A stretch of DNA of 6,803 nt from an uncultured Collinsella sp. (GTDB lineage Bacteria; Actinomycetota; Coriobacteriia; Coriobacteriales; Coriobacteriaceae). The stretch is taken from positions 1 through 6,803 of the forward strand of contig CABUBH010000067.1 in NCBI GenBank assembly GCA_902489775.1. Direction: 5' to 3'. Shown here piece by piece: positions 1 to 6,394 of this stretch; within the stretch, counting starts at the first letter, position 1; the number at the start of each line of letters is the position of its first letter. The position numbers and the translations under genes are program-made. The notes under the pieces were generated by a model. It saw only the letters and a program-made list of their open reading frames with translations. It was not told the DNA's origin and ran no database searches.

Positions 1-1889
1 GCGTCGCCGAGCTCCTGCGTATGCTTGAGCAGCTCGTCGAGCACGCCGGCCAGCAGCGCACGCGAGTGCGTCACGACATGCTCTTCGGTGTCCTCGCCGC
101 GCTCCACGCGGGTCATGTCGCCGTCGAGCTCGCTGGTCATATCGGGGCTCGTGATGCGCGGGGCAAACTGTGACAGCGCATCGATGATGGCGATGCCCAG
201 CTGGCTCGGCTCAACGGGATCATTTTTGAGATAGCGCACGGCATACAGGCGCTCGATGATGCTCGCGCGCGTGGACTTGGTGCCCAGGCCGCGCTTCTCC
301 ATCTCCTGCACGAGCTTGCCCTGGCTGTAGCGCGCGGGCGGCTCGGTCTGCTTGGCCTCGAGCTTAATGTCGAACACGTCGACCGTATCGCCCTGCTCCA
401 GCGGCGGCATCTGCTCGTCGCGCTTAAGGCCGTACGGGTACGCCTCGCGGAAGCCCGGGGTCACGAGCACGTCGCCCGAGGCCACGAACGGCTCGCCGTT
501 GACGTCGAGCTCGAGCTTGGTGTTCTCGATGGTCGCAGGACCCATGAGCGTCGCCAGGAAGCGGCGGGCGATGAGGTCGTAAAGCTTGCGCTGGCCGCCG
601 TCGAGCGTGGACGGATCACCCTCGCCCGTGGGATAGATAGGCGGGTGGTCGGTAGTCTCGACCTTGCCGCGCGTGGGCTTCATGGGACCGGCGAGCACCT
701 TTTTGCACACGGGCGCCAGCGCCGGGTTGATCTTTGCCAGGTCGCTCACCACGGCGCCCAGATCGAGCGTCGCGGGGTACACGGTGTTGTCGACACGCGG
801 GTAGCTGATGAGACCGGCCATGTAGAGGGACTCGGCGATGCGCATCGTACGCGCAGGCGAGATGCCCTCGGCCGCGGCGGCAGCCTGCAGCGAGGTCGTC
901 GCAAACGGCGTGGGCGGCTGCTGCTTGCGGGAGCGCTTGGTCACCGCGGCGACGGTTGCCGTCGTAGCGCCGTCGACGTGGCCGTACGCCGTCTCGGCAG
1001 CATCTTTGTCGGTAAAACGTGCCGTCTTGTGGGCAACCTTAAAGCGATCGTCCTCGGCAGCGCCCTGCGCGGCACCCATGCCGCGAATCTGCCAATAGTC
1101 CTCGGGCACAAACGCCATGCGCTCGCGCTCGCGCTCGACCACCAGGGCGAGCGTCGGCGTCTGCACGCGGCCGGCGGAGCGCACGTTGCCAAAGCCGCCG
1201 AACTTGGCGAGCGTCAGGTAGCGCGTGAGCACCGCACCCCAAATGAGGTCGATGTGCTGGCGGCTCTCGCCGGCGTCGGCCAGATTCTGGTCGAGCGAGA
1301 CAAGATTATCGAAGGCCTGCGTAATCTCGGCCTTGGTAAACGAAGAATACTGGGCGCGGGCGACCGGCAAGTCGGGCGCAACCTCGCGCACCTTGTTGAG
1401 GGCGTCCGAACCGATCAGTTCGCCCTCGCGGTCGAAGTCCGTGGCGATAATGACGCTGTCGGACTTCTTGGCAAGGTTCTTGAGCGAGCGGATGAGCTCC
1501 TTCTCGGCCGGCAGCTTAATGACGGGCGCCCAGGTGAGGTAAGGCAGGCTCTCGAGCTTCCAGCCCTTGATGGAAATGCCATCGGCAAGGAACGGCTTAC
1601 GCTTGGTGTCGTAGGGCGGACGAGCCAGGCCATCGGGCATGTCGGCCGGCAGTATCTCACCGTCCTCGGTGACCGAATACCAGCCCAGCTTTTTATCGAA
1701 CAGCACGCTGTCGCAAAAATCGGGCGCAAGGATGTGACCGGCAAGGCCGATCGTCACGCACTCCTCGCCCTTCCACTCAAAACGGTAGATGGCGGTGTTG
1801 TACACCTTGTCCTTTTTGGGCTTGCCCGTGGACAGACGCTCGGCAATCTGACGCGCGGCGTCGTTTTTCTCGGCGATGATGAGCTTCAA
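1..1889 (-). CDS. Type IA DNA topoisomerase, archaeal TopA-like (partial, C-terminus outside window)
   Basis: Relaxes negatively supercoiled DNA by cutting and rejoining one strand through a 5'-phosphotyrosine; acts in the cytoplasm on the chromosome. The minus frame stays open for 629 codons from a TTG start at 1889 to the window edge. An N-terminal TOPRIM domain is visible (IIAEK with the catalytic-type Glu at residue 7; TDFDREGE with Asp151 and Asp153). Then come SAGRVQTPTL (from residue 238), the active-site segment ISYPRVDNTVYP with the likely nucleophile Tyr363, HPPIYPTG (415-422) and, near the left edge, the RGLGTKSTRASIIERL region. The wording of these motifs (TTSLQ..., ISPARTMRIAESLYMAGLISYPR, VDNTVYP) resembles archaeal TopA more than the usual bacterial TopA. 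The start is supported by AGGAG six bases upstream. It lies 54 bases downstream of hypB on the same strand. Whether C-terminal zinc fingers follow cannot be seen. The family call is firm; the archaeal affinity is from memory of motifs, not an alignment. Confidence 0.93.
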   Translation of the reverse strand, partial: MKLIIAEKNDAARQIAERLSTGKPKKDKVYNTAIYRFEWKGEECVTIGLAGHILAPDFCDSVLFDKKLGWYSVTEDGEILPADMPDGLARPPYDTKRKPFLADGISIKGWKLESLPYLTWAPVIKLPAEKELIRSLKNLAKKSDSVIIATDFDREGELIGSDALNKVREVAPDLPVARAQYSSFTKAEITQAFDNLVSLDQNLADAGESRQHIDLIWGAVLTRYLTLAKFGGFGNVRSAGRVQTPTLALVVERERERMAFVPEDYWQIRGMGAAQGAAEDDRFKVAHKTARFTDKDAAETAYGHVDGATTATVAAVTKRSRKQQPPTPFATTSLQAAAAAEGISPARTMRIAESLYMAGLISYPRVDNTVYPATLDLGAVVSDLAKINPALAPVCKKVLAGPMKPTRGKVETTDHPPIYPTGEGDPSTLDGGQRKLYDLIARRFLATLMGPATIENTKLELDVNGEPFVASGDVLVTPGFREAYPYGLKRDEQMPPLEQGDTVDVFDIKLEAKQTEPPARYSQGKLVQEMEKRGLGTKSTRASIIERLYAVRYLKNDPVEPSQLGIAIIDALSQFAPRITSPDMTSELDGDMTRVERGEDTEEHVVTHSRALLAGVLDELLKHTQELGD

Positions 1890-1895
1890 AAGAGG

Positions 1896-1900
1896 CTCCT
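1896..1900 (-). promoter_or_regulatory. Ribosome binding site fixing the TTG start of the topoisomerase
   Basis: AGGAG lies six bases before the TTG at 1889-1887. No ATG or GTG further in gives a complete TOPRIM strand (KLIIAEK begins at residue 2), so the TTG is the most sensible start. Confidence 0.75.
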
Positions 1901-1943
1901 ATCTCGTATCTCTGCGGCTACGCCCGCCCGTATGGCGGCCGAC

Positions 1944-2627
1944 TTACGCCCTTGCTTGCTCAATCTGCCCGATGAGCCAATCGCACCAGGCATCCATGCC
2001 CTCGCCCTTACGCGCGCTGACGGAAAACCGCGGCGCCTGCGGATTGAGGTCATCGAGTGTCTTAGTATACCTATCCATGTCAAAATCGAAAGCCGGGGCC
2101 ACATCGACCTTGTTGAGCAGCTGCGCGCCGGCGTGCTGGAAGATGCCCGGGTACTTGATGGGCTTGTCGTCGCCCTCGGGCACCGAGAGAATCATGATGG
2201 ACAGGTTTTCGCCCAGGTCAAAGTCGACTGGGCAGACCAGGTTACCCACGTTTTCGATAAAGATGACGTCGATGTTTTGAAGACCCACAGCCTGGTCGAA
2301 GGCGTCAACGGCCTCCATGATCATGTTGCCCTCGAGATGGCACAGGCCGCCCGTGTTGATCTGGATGGCGGGCATGCCGGCTTCCTTCATGGTGATGGCG
2401 TCGACATCCGAGGCGATATCGCCCTCGATGACGGCACAGCGCAGGCCGGCCTTGTCACGTAGACGCTCGTTGGTGCCCAGGATCGTGGTAGTCTTGCCCG
2501 AGCCGGGGCTCGACAACACATTGATCACATAGGTGTTTGTCTCTTTAAATCGCTGTCGCAGCTGATCTGCCAGGCGCTCATTGCGCGACAGAATCGGCGA
2601 CGCGATATCAATCGTTTTCTCGGCCAT
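1944..2627 (-). CDS. hypB: Hydrogenase maturation GTPase HypB (nickel insertion)
   Basis: SIMIBI-class GTPase that works with HypA to load nickel into the [NiFe]-hydrogenase large subunit; cytoplasmic. The 227-aa product has, in order, a P-loop SSPGSGKTT (about 39-47), the switch-like GDIASDVDA, INTGGLCHLEGNM with Cys96-His97, ENVGNLVCPVDFDLGE with Cys132, the nucleotide-specificity motif NKVD (172-175) and SARKGEG. Cys96, His97 and Cys132 match the family's G-domain metal site. The N-terminus lacks the CxxCGC high-affinity nickel site and any His-rich stretch, so this is a short-form HypB. The ATG at 2627 is chosen because AAGGAG ends eight bases before it; an in-frame GTG nine bases upstream overlaps that ribosome binding site. 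It follows hypA by 55 bases. HypB also supplies nickel to urease in some bacteria, so the client enzyme is not fixed by this gene alone. Confidence 0.96.
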   Translation of the reverse strand: MAEKTIDIASPILSRNERLADQLRQRFKETNTYVINVLSSPGSGKTTTILGTNERLRDKAGLRCAVIEGDIASDVDAITMKEAGMPAIQINTGGLCHLEGNMIMEAVDAFDQAVGLQNIDVIFIENVGNLVCPVDFDLGENLSIMILSVPEGDDKPIKYPGIFQHAGAQLLNKVDVAPAFDFDMDRYTKTLDDLNPQAPRFSVSARKGEGMDAWCDWLIGQIEQARA

Positions 2628-2635
2628 ATTCGGCA

Positions 2636-2641
2636 CTCCTT
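2636..2641 (-). promoter_or_regulatory. Ribosome binding site deciding the hypB start
   Basis: AAGGAG lies eight bases before the ATG at 2627. The alternative GTG at 2636 shares its first G with this element, so it cannot use it. Confidence 0.75.
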
Positions 2642-2682
2642 AATTTCCAACATTTATACCCCGTCCCCAGGTGGCTAGCGGG

Positions 2683-3039
2683 CTAATCGTCGGGGGTTTC
2701 AATTTCGATACTCGCGATATCGAGCTCGCGGCCGCGCAGTAGGTGCACGTTGGCACCACCACACTGGGGACAGCGACAGTGGAAGCGATCGTGGTCGAAA
2801 ACCTCGCCGCAGTCCAGACACTCGCTTTGTGGATGGACCTCCTCCACGGCAAGCTCGCAGCCTCGCGTGAGCGGGTCCTCATCGCGAAATGTCTCCCACG
2901 CAAAGTCAAGCGCCTCGCGCACAACTTCGGTCATATCCCCGATACGCAGCGTTACCAAAACGGCGCGCGAGGCCCCCGCCCCACGCGCCGCGCGAATCAC
3001 TGTATCGAGTATGCCGTTGACAATGCCAACCTCGTGCAT
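2683..3039 (-). CDS. hypA: Hydrogenase nickel metallochaperone HypA
   Basis: Binds nickel and passes it, with HypB, to the hydrogenase large subunit precursor. The 118-aa product has the family length. It opens with MHE, whose N-terminal amine and His2 form the nickel site. In the second half a structural zinc site is made of two CxxC pairs, Cys74-Cys77 (CLDC) and Cys90-Cys93 (CPQC), with one extra Cys at 88. It closes with GRELDIASIEIE, the conserved C-terminal strand of the family. The ATG follows the tatC stop by six bases, and its ribosome binding site (GAGGAG) lies inside the end of tatC, which implies coupled translation. The only unusual point is the linkage to tat genes rather than to hypCDEF, which are absent here. 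Confidence 0.96.
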   Translation of the reverse strand: MHEVGIVNGILDTVIRAARGAGASRAVLVTLRIGDMTEVVREALDFAWETFRDEDPLTRGCELAVEEVHPQSECLDCGEVFDHDRFHCRCPQCGGANVHLLRGRELDIASIEIETPDD

Positions 3040-3045
3040 ACCGAT

Positions 3046-3837
3046 TTACTCCTCGTCGTCCTCATCGTCCGAGAACAGGTCCAGACGGCTCACAAACAAG
3101 CCCTCCTTGCCCTCGCGCGCGGTAATGACCACGCGGGCAATAGCGAGCGAAATCTCGTAGAGCGAGAGCAGGGCGCCATACATGAGGCCCAGCGTAACGG
3201 GCGAGCCGTCGGGCGTAATCACAGCCGATCCCACAAGCAGGCCAACGTATACATAACGCCAGGCGCTGCGGAAGGCCGCGTAGGACACGATGTGGAAGAC
3301 GGACAGGTAGAAGATGATGAGCGGCAGCTCAAACGCCACACCAAAGCCGATCATAAAGAGCAGCTCCATGTTGACGTAGTTCTCCAGATCGGGCAACGCC
3401 GTAGCGACGGCCGAGGTCTCGCCGATGAGCCACTCAAAGCCCGCCGGGATGATGATGAAGTAGCAGAAGATGGCACCCAGGAAGAACAGCACCGTCGAGG
3501 CGAGCACCGTGGGCACGACCCACTTGCGCTCGTTGGGGCGAAGTGCCGGCAGGAAAAATGCCAGAATCTGCCAGATGATCATGGGCGTGCACATGACCAC
3601 GGCCATCTTGATGGCCAGCGAAAAGCGCAGGCCAAAGCCGCCGAGCGTGGTGGTGATGTAGAACTTACCGTCCGGCACAAAGGAGCGGATGGGGTCTTCC
3701 AGGATGTCGAGTACCACGGGCGTGGCGAAATACAGCACGATGGCGGCGGCAAACACCGACACGACCACGATGGTCAGGCGGCGACGGAGCTCGCCCAGGT
3801 GATCGAAGAGCGGCATGCGCGCAGGTCCGATAGGCAT
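3046..3837 (-). CDS. tatC: Twin-arginine translocase subunit TatC
   Basis: Polytopic membrane receptor that recognises twin-arginine signal peptides and starts export of folded proteins across the cytoplasmic membrane. The 263-aa product has the TatC pattern: a cytoplasmic N-terminus with HLGELRRRL (about 13-21), then roughly six hydrophobic segments. FFLPALRPNERK contains Glu103 and GFGVAFELP contains Glu170; both match the conserved Glu positions of E. coli TatC in number and setting. The loop before the last two helices reads VITPDGSPVT. The C-terminus ends in a very acidic tail (FSDDEDDEE). Its ATG shares one base with the tatA stop (TAATG), a translational coupling arrangement, and GGGAGG lies upstream inside tatA. 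hypA starts six bases after the stop. Confidence 0.97.
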   Translation of the reverse strand: MPIGPARMPLFDHLGELRRRLTIVVVSVFAAAIVLYFATPVVLDILEDPIRSFVPDGKFYITTTLGGFGLRFSLAIKMAVVMCTPMIIWQILAFFLPALRPNERKWVVPTVLASTVLFFLGAIFCYFIIIPAGFEWLIGETSAVATALPDLENYVNMELLFMIGFGVAFELPLIIFYLSVFHIVSYAAFRSAWRYVYVGLLVGSAVITPDGSPVTLGLMYGALLSLYEISLAIARVVITAREGKEGLFVSRLDLFSDDEDDEE

Positions 3838-4424
3838 TACTCATCGCCTCCCTTCGGGGTGTCGGCGGCAGCGGCTTCGTCCTCGTCCTCGAGCTCGCGG
3901 GCGAGCTGGTCGACGACGGCCTTGCGCTTGCGGGGACGACGGGCATAGAGGTCGGCCGTCGTGGGTTCTGCCGGCTCGGGCTCGGGCTCCGGCTCTGTAG
4001 CAGGCTCGGGCTCGACGACAGGCTCGGCGGCAGCGGCAGGCTCGGCGCCCTCGGCCTCGGACTCCTCAGCAGCACCCTCGCCCTCGGCGGCACCCTCGCT
4101 CGCAGCCTTCTCGGCAGCAAGGCGGGCACGGCGCTCGGCAAAGGTCTCCTTCTTGGCGGGCGCTGCCGTCTCGGCGGCATCCTCGTCCGCATCGGAATCG
4201 TCATCGACGGCAGTCTTCTTGGGCTTGACCGGTGCCGAAGCGGCCTCGCTCACCGGATCGATAATCTCGGACTGAACAACGGCCGTCATCTTTTCCTGCG
4301 TCTCGCGGAACTGACGGATGGCACGGCCGATCGTGCGGCCCATCTGTGGGAGCTTATCCGGGCCAAACAGCAAAAAGCCGAAGACCACGATGATCGCGAG
4401 CTCACCCTCTCCAATACCAAACAC
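3837..4424 (-). CDS. tatA: Twin-arginine translocase TatA/TatB-family subunit with a long acidic tail
   Basis: Single-span membrane protein that works with TatC in export of folded proteins. From the GTG start the 195-aa product begins FGIGEGELAIIVVFGFLLFG, then PDKLP and an amphipathic helix GRTIGRAIRQFRETQEKM. This is the classic transmembrane segment, hinge and amphipathic helix. The Glu at residue 8 is a TatB-like mark; AIRQFR after the hinge is more TatA-like. The symbol is therefore provisional: it could be tatB, or one protein serving both roles. From about residue 60 on, the chain is low-complexity, Ala/Glu/Pro-rich and strongly acidic, with a Pro-Glu repeat at about 135-155, a basic patch (RRPRKRK, about 162-168) and an acidic end. 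The start is chosen because GGAGG lies five bases upstream and residue 1 then aligns with known Tat N-termini. A longer in-frame ATG at 4469 adds 15 non-hydrophobic residues with no support. Confidence 0.93.
   Translation of the reverse strand: MFGIGEGELAIIVVFGFLLFGPDKLPQMGRTIGRAIRQFRETQEKMTAVVQSEIIDPVSEAASAPVKPKKTAVDDDSDADEDAAETAAPAKKETFAERRARLAAEKAASEGAAEGEGAAEESEAEGAEPAAAAEPVVEPEPATEPEPEPEPAEPTTADLYARRPRKRKAVVDQLARELEDEDEAAAADTPKGGDE
3960..4022 (-). repeat. Low-complexity Pro-Glu coding repeat in tatA
   Basis: A near-hexameric repeat (plus-strand unit GGCTCG/GGCTCC) encodes alternating Pro-Glu dipeptides. Such tracts change length easily by slippage, and six-base steps would keep the reading frame. 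Confidence 0.7.
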
Positions 4425-4429
4425 ACATA

Positions 4430-4434
4430 CCTCC
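4430..4434 (-). promoter_or_regulatory. Ribosome binding site deciding the GTG start of tatA
   Basis: GGAGG lies five bases before the GTG at 4424. An ATG between them (4428) is out of frame. Confidence 0.75.
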
Positions 4435-4499
4435 AAGGCTCGATGTGAGTCGAGCCCGCACCGCGCCATTCGGCCGGAACTCGTCTATTCATTCGGTCA

Positions 4500-4533
4500 A
4501 GTATAGCGCCCGGACGCCAAAACGTCCGAGCGC
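4500..4533 (-). promoter_or_regulatory. Candidate promoter and palindrome upstream of tatA
   Basis: On the minus strand TATACT (4505-4500) is a good -10 element. The position expected for the -35 falls inside a perfect inverted repeat, CGGACG-TTTTGG-CGTCCG (4528-4511), flanked by GCGC arms at 4530-4533 and 4506-4509. No consensus -35 is seen. The palindrome could be an operator, a hairpin, or part of the terminator of the upstream STAS gene. Transcripts from here would carry a leader of roughly 70 bases before tatA. Confidence 0.4.
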
Positions 4534-4544
4534 ATCACAAACAT

Positions 4545-4573
4545 ATGCCAAACGGCATGCCCTTTTGGGGGCA
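4545..4573 (-). terminator. Two overlapping small hairpins just after the STAS gene
   Basis: Five bases past the STAS stop on the minus strand lies TGCCC-CCAAAA-GGGCA (4573-4558). It overlaps ATGCC-GTTT-GGCAT (4558-4545), which is followed by ATGTTTGT. The two stems abut and share one base. Stems are only five base pairs and the T-run is poor, so this is a weak terminator candidate. Confidence 0.35.
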
Positions 4574-4577
4574 AAGA

Positions 4578-4892
4578 TTATGCAGCGGTGATCGAAATCT
4601 CCTGGTCGACACCCAACAGCTGAACCACGCGCATCACCGGGGGCTGCACATTGGTGCAGCTAAAGCGCTTGCCGTGGTCGACCGCGTGGTGCGCGGCGCC
4701 CACGAGCACGCCAATGCCCGTCGAATCGATGTAGCTCACCTGGGCAAAATCGAGCTCAACGGCCTCAGTGGGCTGCTCGAGCGCCAGGTCGATGGCATTG
4801 CGCAGGCTATCGGCGTTAGAGATATCGATCTCGCCGGTTACCTTAATGGTGTAGAGCTCTGGCGTGGGGTTGGTGGAAATACCCAAATCCAT
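4578..4892 (-). CDS. STAS-domain anti-sigma factor antagonist (SpoIIAA/RsbV type)
   Basis: Small cytoplasmic regulator of the partner-switching type: unphosphorylated, it binds an anti-sigma kinase and frees a sigma factor. The 104-aa product is one STAS domain: YTIKVTGEIDISNADSL (about 14-30), VELDFAQVSYIDSTGIGVLVGA (about 45-66), and a C-terminal strand-helix ending in QEISITAA. Ser57 in IDSTG is the residue phosphorylated in this family. The ATG has AAAGGAG seven bases upstream. No RsbW-like kinase, phosphatase or sigma factor gene is next to it, so its partner must be elsewhere and its target is unknown. It lies 51 bases after the aminotransferase gene and may share its transcript. Other partner-switch outputs (for example control of a cyclase or transporter) cannot be excluded. 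Confidence 0.92.
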   Translation of the reverse strand: MDLGISTNPTPELYTIKVTGEIDISNADSLRNAIDLALEQPTEAVELDFAQVSYIDSTGIGVLVGAAHHAVDHGKRFSCTNVQPPVMRVVQLLGVDQEISITAA

Positions 4893-4943
4893 GTATACGC
4901 TCCTTTGTGTATCGAAAGTGCGGATAGTACGGGAAGCCGCGCG

Positions 4944-6248
4944 TTAGGCGCGCTCGGCACGCGCAAGCTCGGCAGCGACAAGCTTAACGGCCAGCACCAG
5001 CACATCGAGCGCGGCCTCCAGGTCCTCGACCGTGGGATAGCTCGGCGCGATGCGGATGTTGGTGTCGCGCGGGTCCTTGCCATAAGGCCAGGTGGCACCG
5101 GCCGGCGTGAGCTTGACGCCCAGGTCGGCGCAGAGCGCGGCGACCTTCTGGGCCGAGCCCTCGGGACCATCGAAGCTTACAAAGTAGCCGCCGCGGGGGT
5201 GCGTCCAGGTGGCGCAGCCCGTCTCGCCCAGACCCTCGGTGAGCTTGCGCTCGACGGCCTCAAAGCGCGGGCGCAGGAACTCGGCATGCTTTTTCATGTG
5301 CTCCTTGACCGCCTCGATGGTGGGAAGGAAGCGCACGTGACGCAGCTGGTTGAGCTTGTCGGCACTGATGAGGCCGGCCTTCAGGCGCTTGGAGAACTCC
5401 GCGATAACCGCGGGGCTCGCACCGATAAAGCCGATACCGGCACCCGGGAAGGTGATCTTGGACGTCGAGGCAAAGGCCACCACGCGGTCCTCGGTGCCCG
5501 CCGCGCGGGCAAGATCAAAGATGTTGGCGAGCTCGTCGGTCTCGTCGTACAGGTCGTGCACGCAGTAGGCGTTGTCCCAGAAGATGCGGAAATCGGGCGC
5601 GGCCGTGGGCATCTCGACCAGGCGACGCGCGGTGTCCTCGCTAAAGGTGATGCCCGTGGGGTTGGAATACTTGGGCACGCACCAGATGCCCTTGATGGAA
5701 TCGTCGGCGGCAACGAGGCGCTCGATCTCGTCCATATCGGGGCCGTTGTCGGTCATCGCGACGGGAACGTTCTCGATACCCAAGTCGGCGGTAATGCCAA
5801 AGTGGCGATCGTAGCCGGGAACCGGGCACAGGAACTTGACCTTCTTGCCGTCGTGCGCGGCCTCGTAAGCCTCCCAAGGGTCGCTACCACATGAGCCGCA
5901 ACGCCAGAACATACCGGCGATATCGTGCTCGATCAGCAAGCTCGACGAGCCCAGCACGAGCGTCTGCTCGGCGGGGCAACCCAGGAACTCCCCCGCTAGC
6001 TTGCGTGCCGAGGGAATGCCCTCAAAGCAGCCGTAGTTGGAGCAGTCGACGTTGCCGTCGTGCAGATCGGCATCGGCATTGAGGATATCGAGCATGGGGC
6101 GCGAGATGTCCACCTGGGCGGGCGATGGCTTGCCGCGGGCCATATCGAGCGCCAGGCCCTTGGCCTTGACCTCGGAGACCTCGGCTTTGAGCGCCTCGAT
6201 GGCGGCATCGAGTTCGGTGGTTTCCATCTTCTGGTAGATCGTCTGCAT
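4944..6248 (-). CDS. PLP-dependent aminotransferase, Corynebacterium AspT-type aspartate aminotransferase family
   Basis: Fold-type-I pyridoxal-phosphate enzyme that most likely moves the amino group of aspartate to 2-oxoglutarate, giving oxaloacetate and glutamate; cytoplasmic. The 434-aa product carries LDMARGKPSP near the N-terminus (about 34-43), CPVPGYDRHF (141-150), VPKYSNPTGITFSEDT (191-206, with Asn196), WDNAYCVHDLY (224-234, with Asp226 and Tyr228 that would contact PLP), ASTSKITFPGAGIGF (260-274) with Lys264 as the likely Schiff-base lysine, and NIRIAPSYPTVEDLE (397-411) with Arg399 for the substrate carboxylate. This motif set matches the actinobacterial AspT-like subgroup rather than the common AspC or MocR types. 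A short Cys pair (CGSC, 117-120) is present. The ATG at 6248 has AAAGG about nine bases upstream; an internal ATG at residue 8 is a weaker choice. Aspartate specificity is inferred from family membership. Confidence 0.92.
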   Translation of the reverse strand: MQTIYQKMETTELDAAIEALKAEVSEVKAKGLALDMARGKPSPAQVDISRPMLDILNADADLHDGNVDCSNYGCFEGIPSARKLAGEFLGCPAEQTLVLGSSSLLIEHDIAGMFWRCGSCGSDPWEAYEAAHDGKKVKFLCPVPGYDRHFGITADLGIENVPVAMTDNGPDMDEIERLVAADDSIKGIWCVPKYSNPTGITFSEDTARRLVEMPTAAPDFRIFWDNAYCVHDLYDETDELANIFDLARAAGTEDRVVAFASTSKITFPGAGIGFIGASPAVIAEFSKRLKAGLISADKLNQLRHVRFLPTIEAVKEHMKKHAEFLRPRFEAVERKLTEGLGETGCATWTHPRGGYFVSFDGPEGSAQKVAALCADLGVKLTPAGATWPYGKDPRDTNIRIAPSYPTVEDLEAALDVLVLAVKLVAAELARAERA

Positions 6249-6285
6249 GGGATGCGACCTTTCGCGAAGCGGTACGTTGCAGTTC

Positions 6286-6299
6286 GTCTAAGTATAGAC
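6286..6299 (-). promoter_or_regulatory. Candidate promoter/operator palindrome upstream of the aminotransferase gene
   Basis: A perfect inverted repeat, GTCTA-TACT-TAGAC on the minus strand, contains TATACT (6296-6291), a plausible -10 element 42 bases from the ATG. No clear -35 is seen at 16-18 bases spacing. The overlap of palindrome and -10 would suit a repressor site, but this is inference. Confidence 0.4.
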
Positions 6300-6387
6300 C
6301 GCCACCGTCGCAACGTTATGAAGCCGTGATAGATTAAGTCCATCGCAATGAATTACGAATCGCCGCGCATGCCGGCGTGGGGCGCCC

Positions 6388-6394
6388 AAGGAGG
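6388..6394 (+). promoter_or_regulatory. Ribosome binding site deciding the start of the 84-aa gene
   Basis: AAGGAGG lies four bases before the ATG at 6399. An in-frame ATG at 6348 has no such site. Confidence 0.75.

Noticed and set aside
1924..1938. CCGCC/GGCGG hairpin between hypB and the topoisomerase as a terminator
   Set aside because: The stem is only five pairs and no T-run follows; read-through into the topoisomerase is more likely.
2064..2069. TATACT-AAGAC inside hypB resembling the promoter motif seen elsewhere
   Set aside because: It encodes ordinary codons (Tyr-Thr-Lys) with no supporting -35, about 170 bases from the next start; probably coincidence.
645..2462. 605-codon open frame on the plus strand opposite the topoisomerase and hypB
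   Set aside because: It lies antisense to two genes with unmistakable motifs. Its product is a low-complexity Arg/Gly/Leu/His-rich chain, as expected from GC-rich antisense frames.
2653..2658. TATAAA on the minus strand just before hypB as a promoter
   Set aside because: The expected -35 position is GC-rich and unlike consensus; the AT-rich stretch is more likely an open leader for the ribosome binding site.
2743..3948. 401-codon open frame on the plus strand opposite hypA, tatC and tatA
   Set aside because: The product is His/Arg/Glu-rich and ends in Ser/Arg runs; it mirrors the bias of the real genes on the other strand.
4425..4469. Fifteen-residue N-terminal extension of tatA from an ATG at 4469
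   Set aside because: It would run through the GGAGG ribosome binding site and put a polar stretch before the membrane segment; the GTG at 4424 fits the family start.
4931..4952. GCGCG/CGCGC repeat at the aminotransferase stop codon as a terminator
   Set aside because: It is short, overlaps the stop codon and has no T-run; alternating GC is common here by chance.
4545..5894. 449-codon open frame on the plus strand opposite the STAS and aminotransferase genes
   Set aside because: It is antisense to two well-supported genes, with no recognisable motif; a shadow of codon bias.
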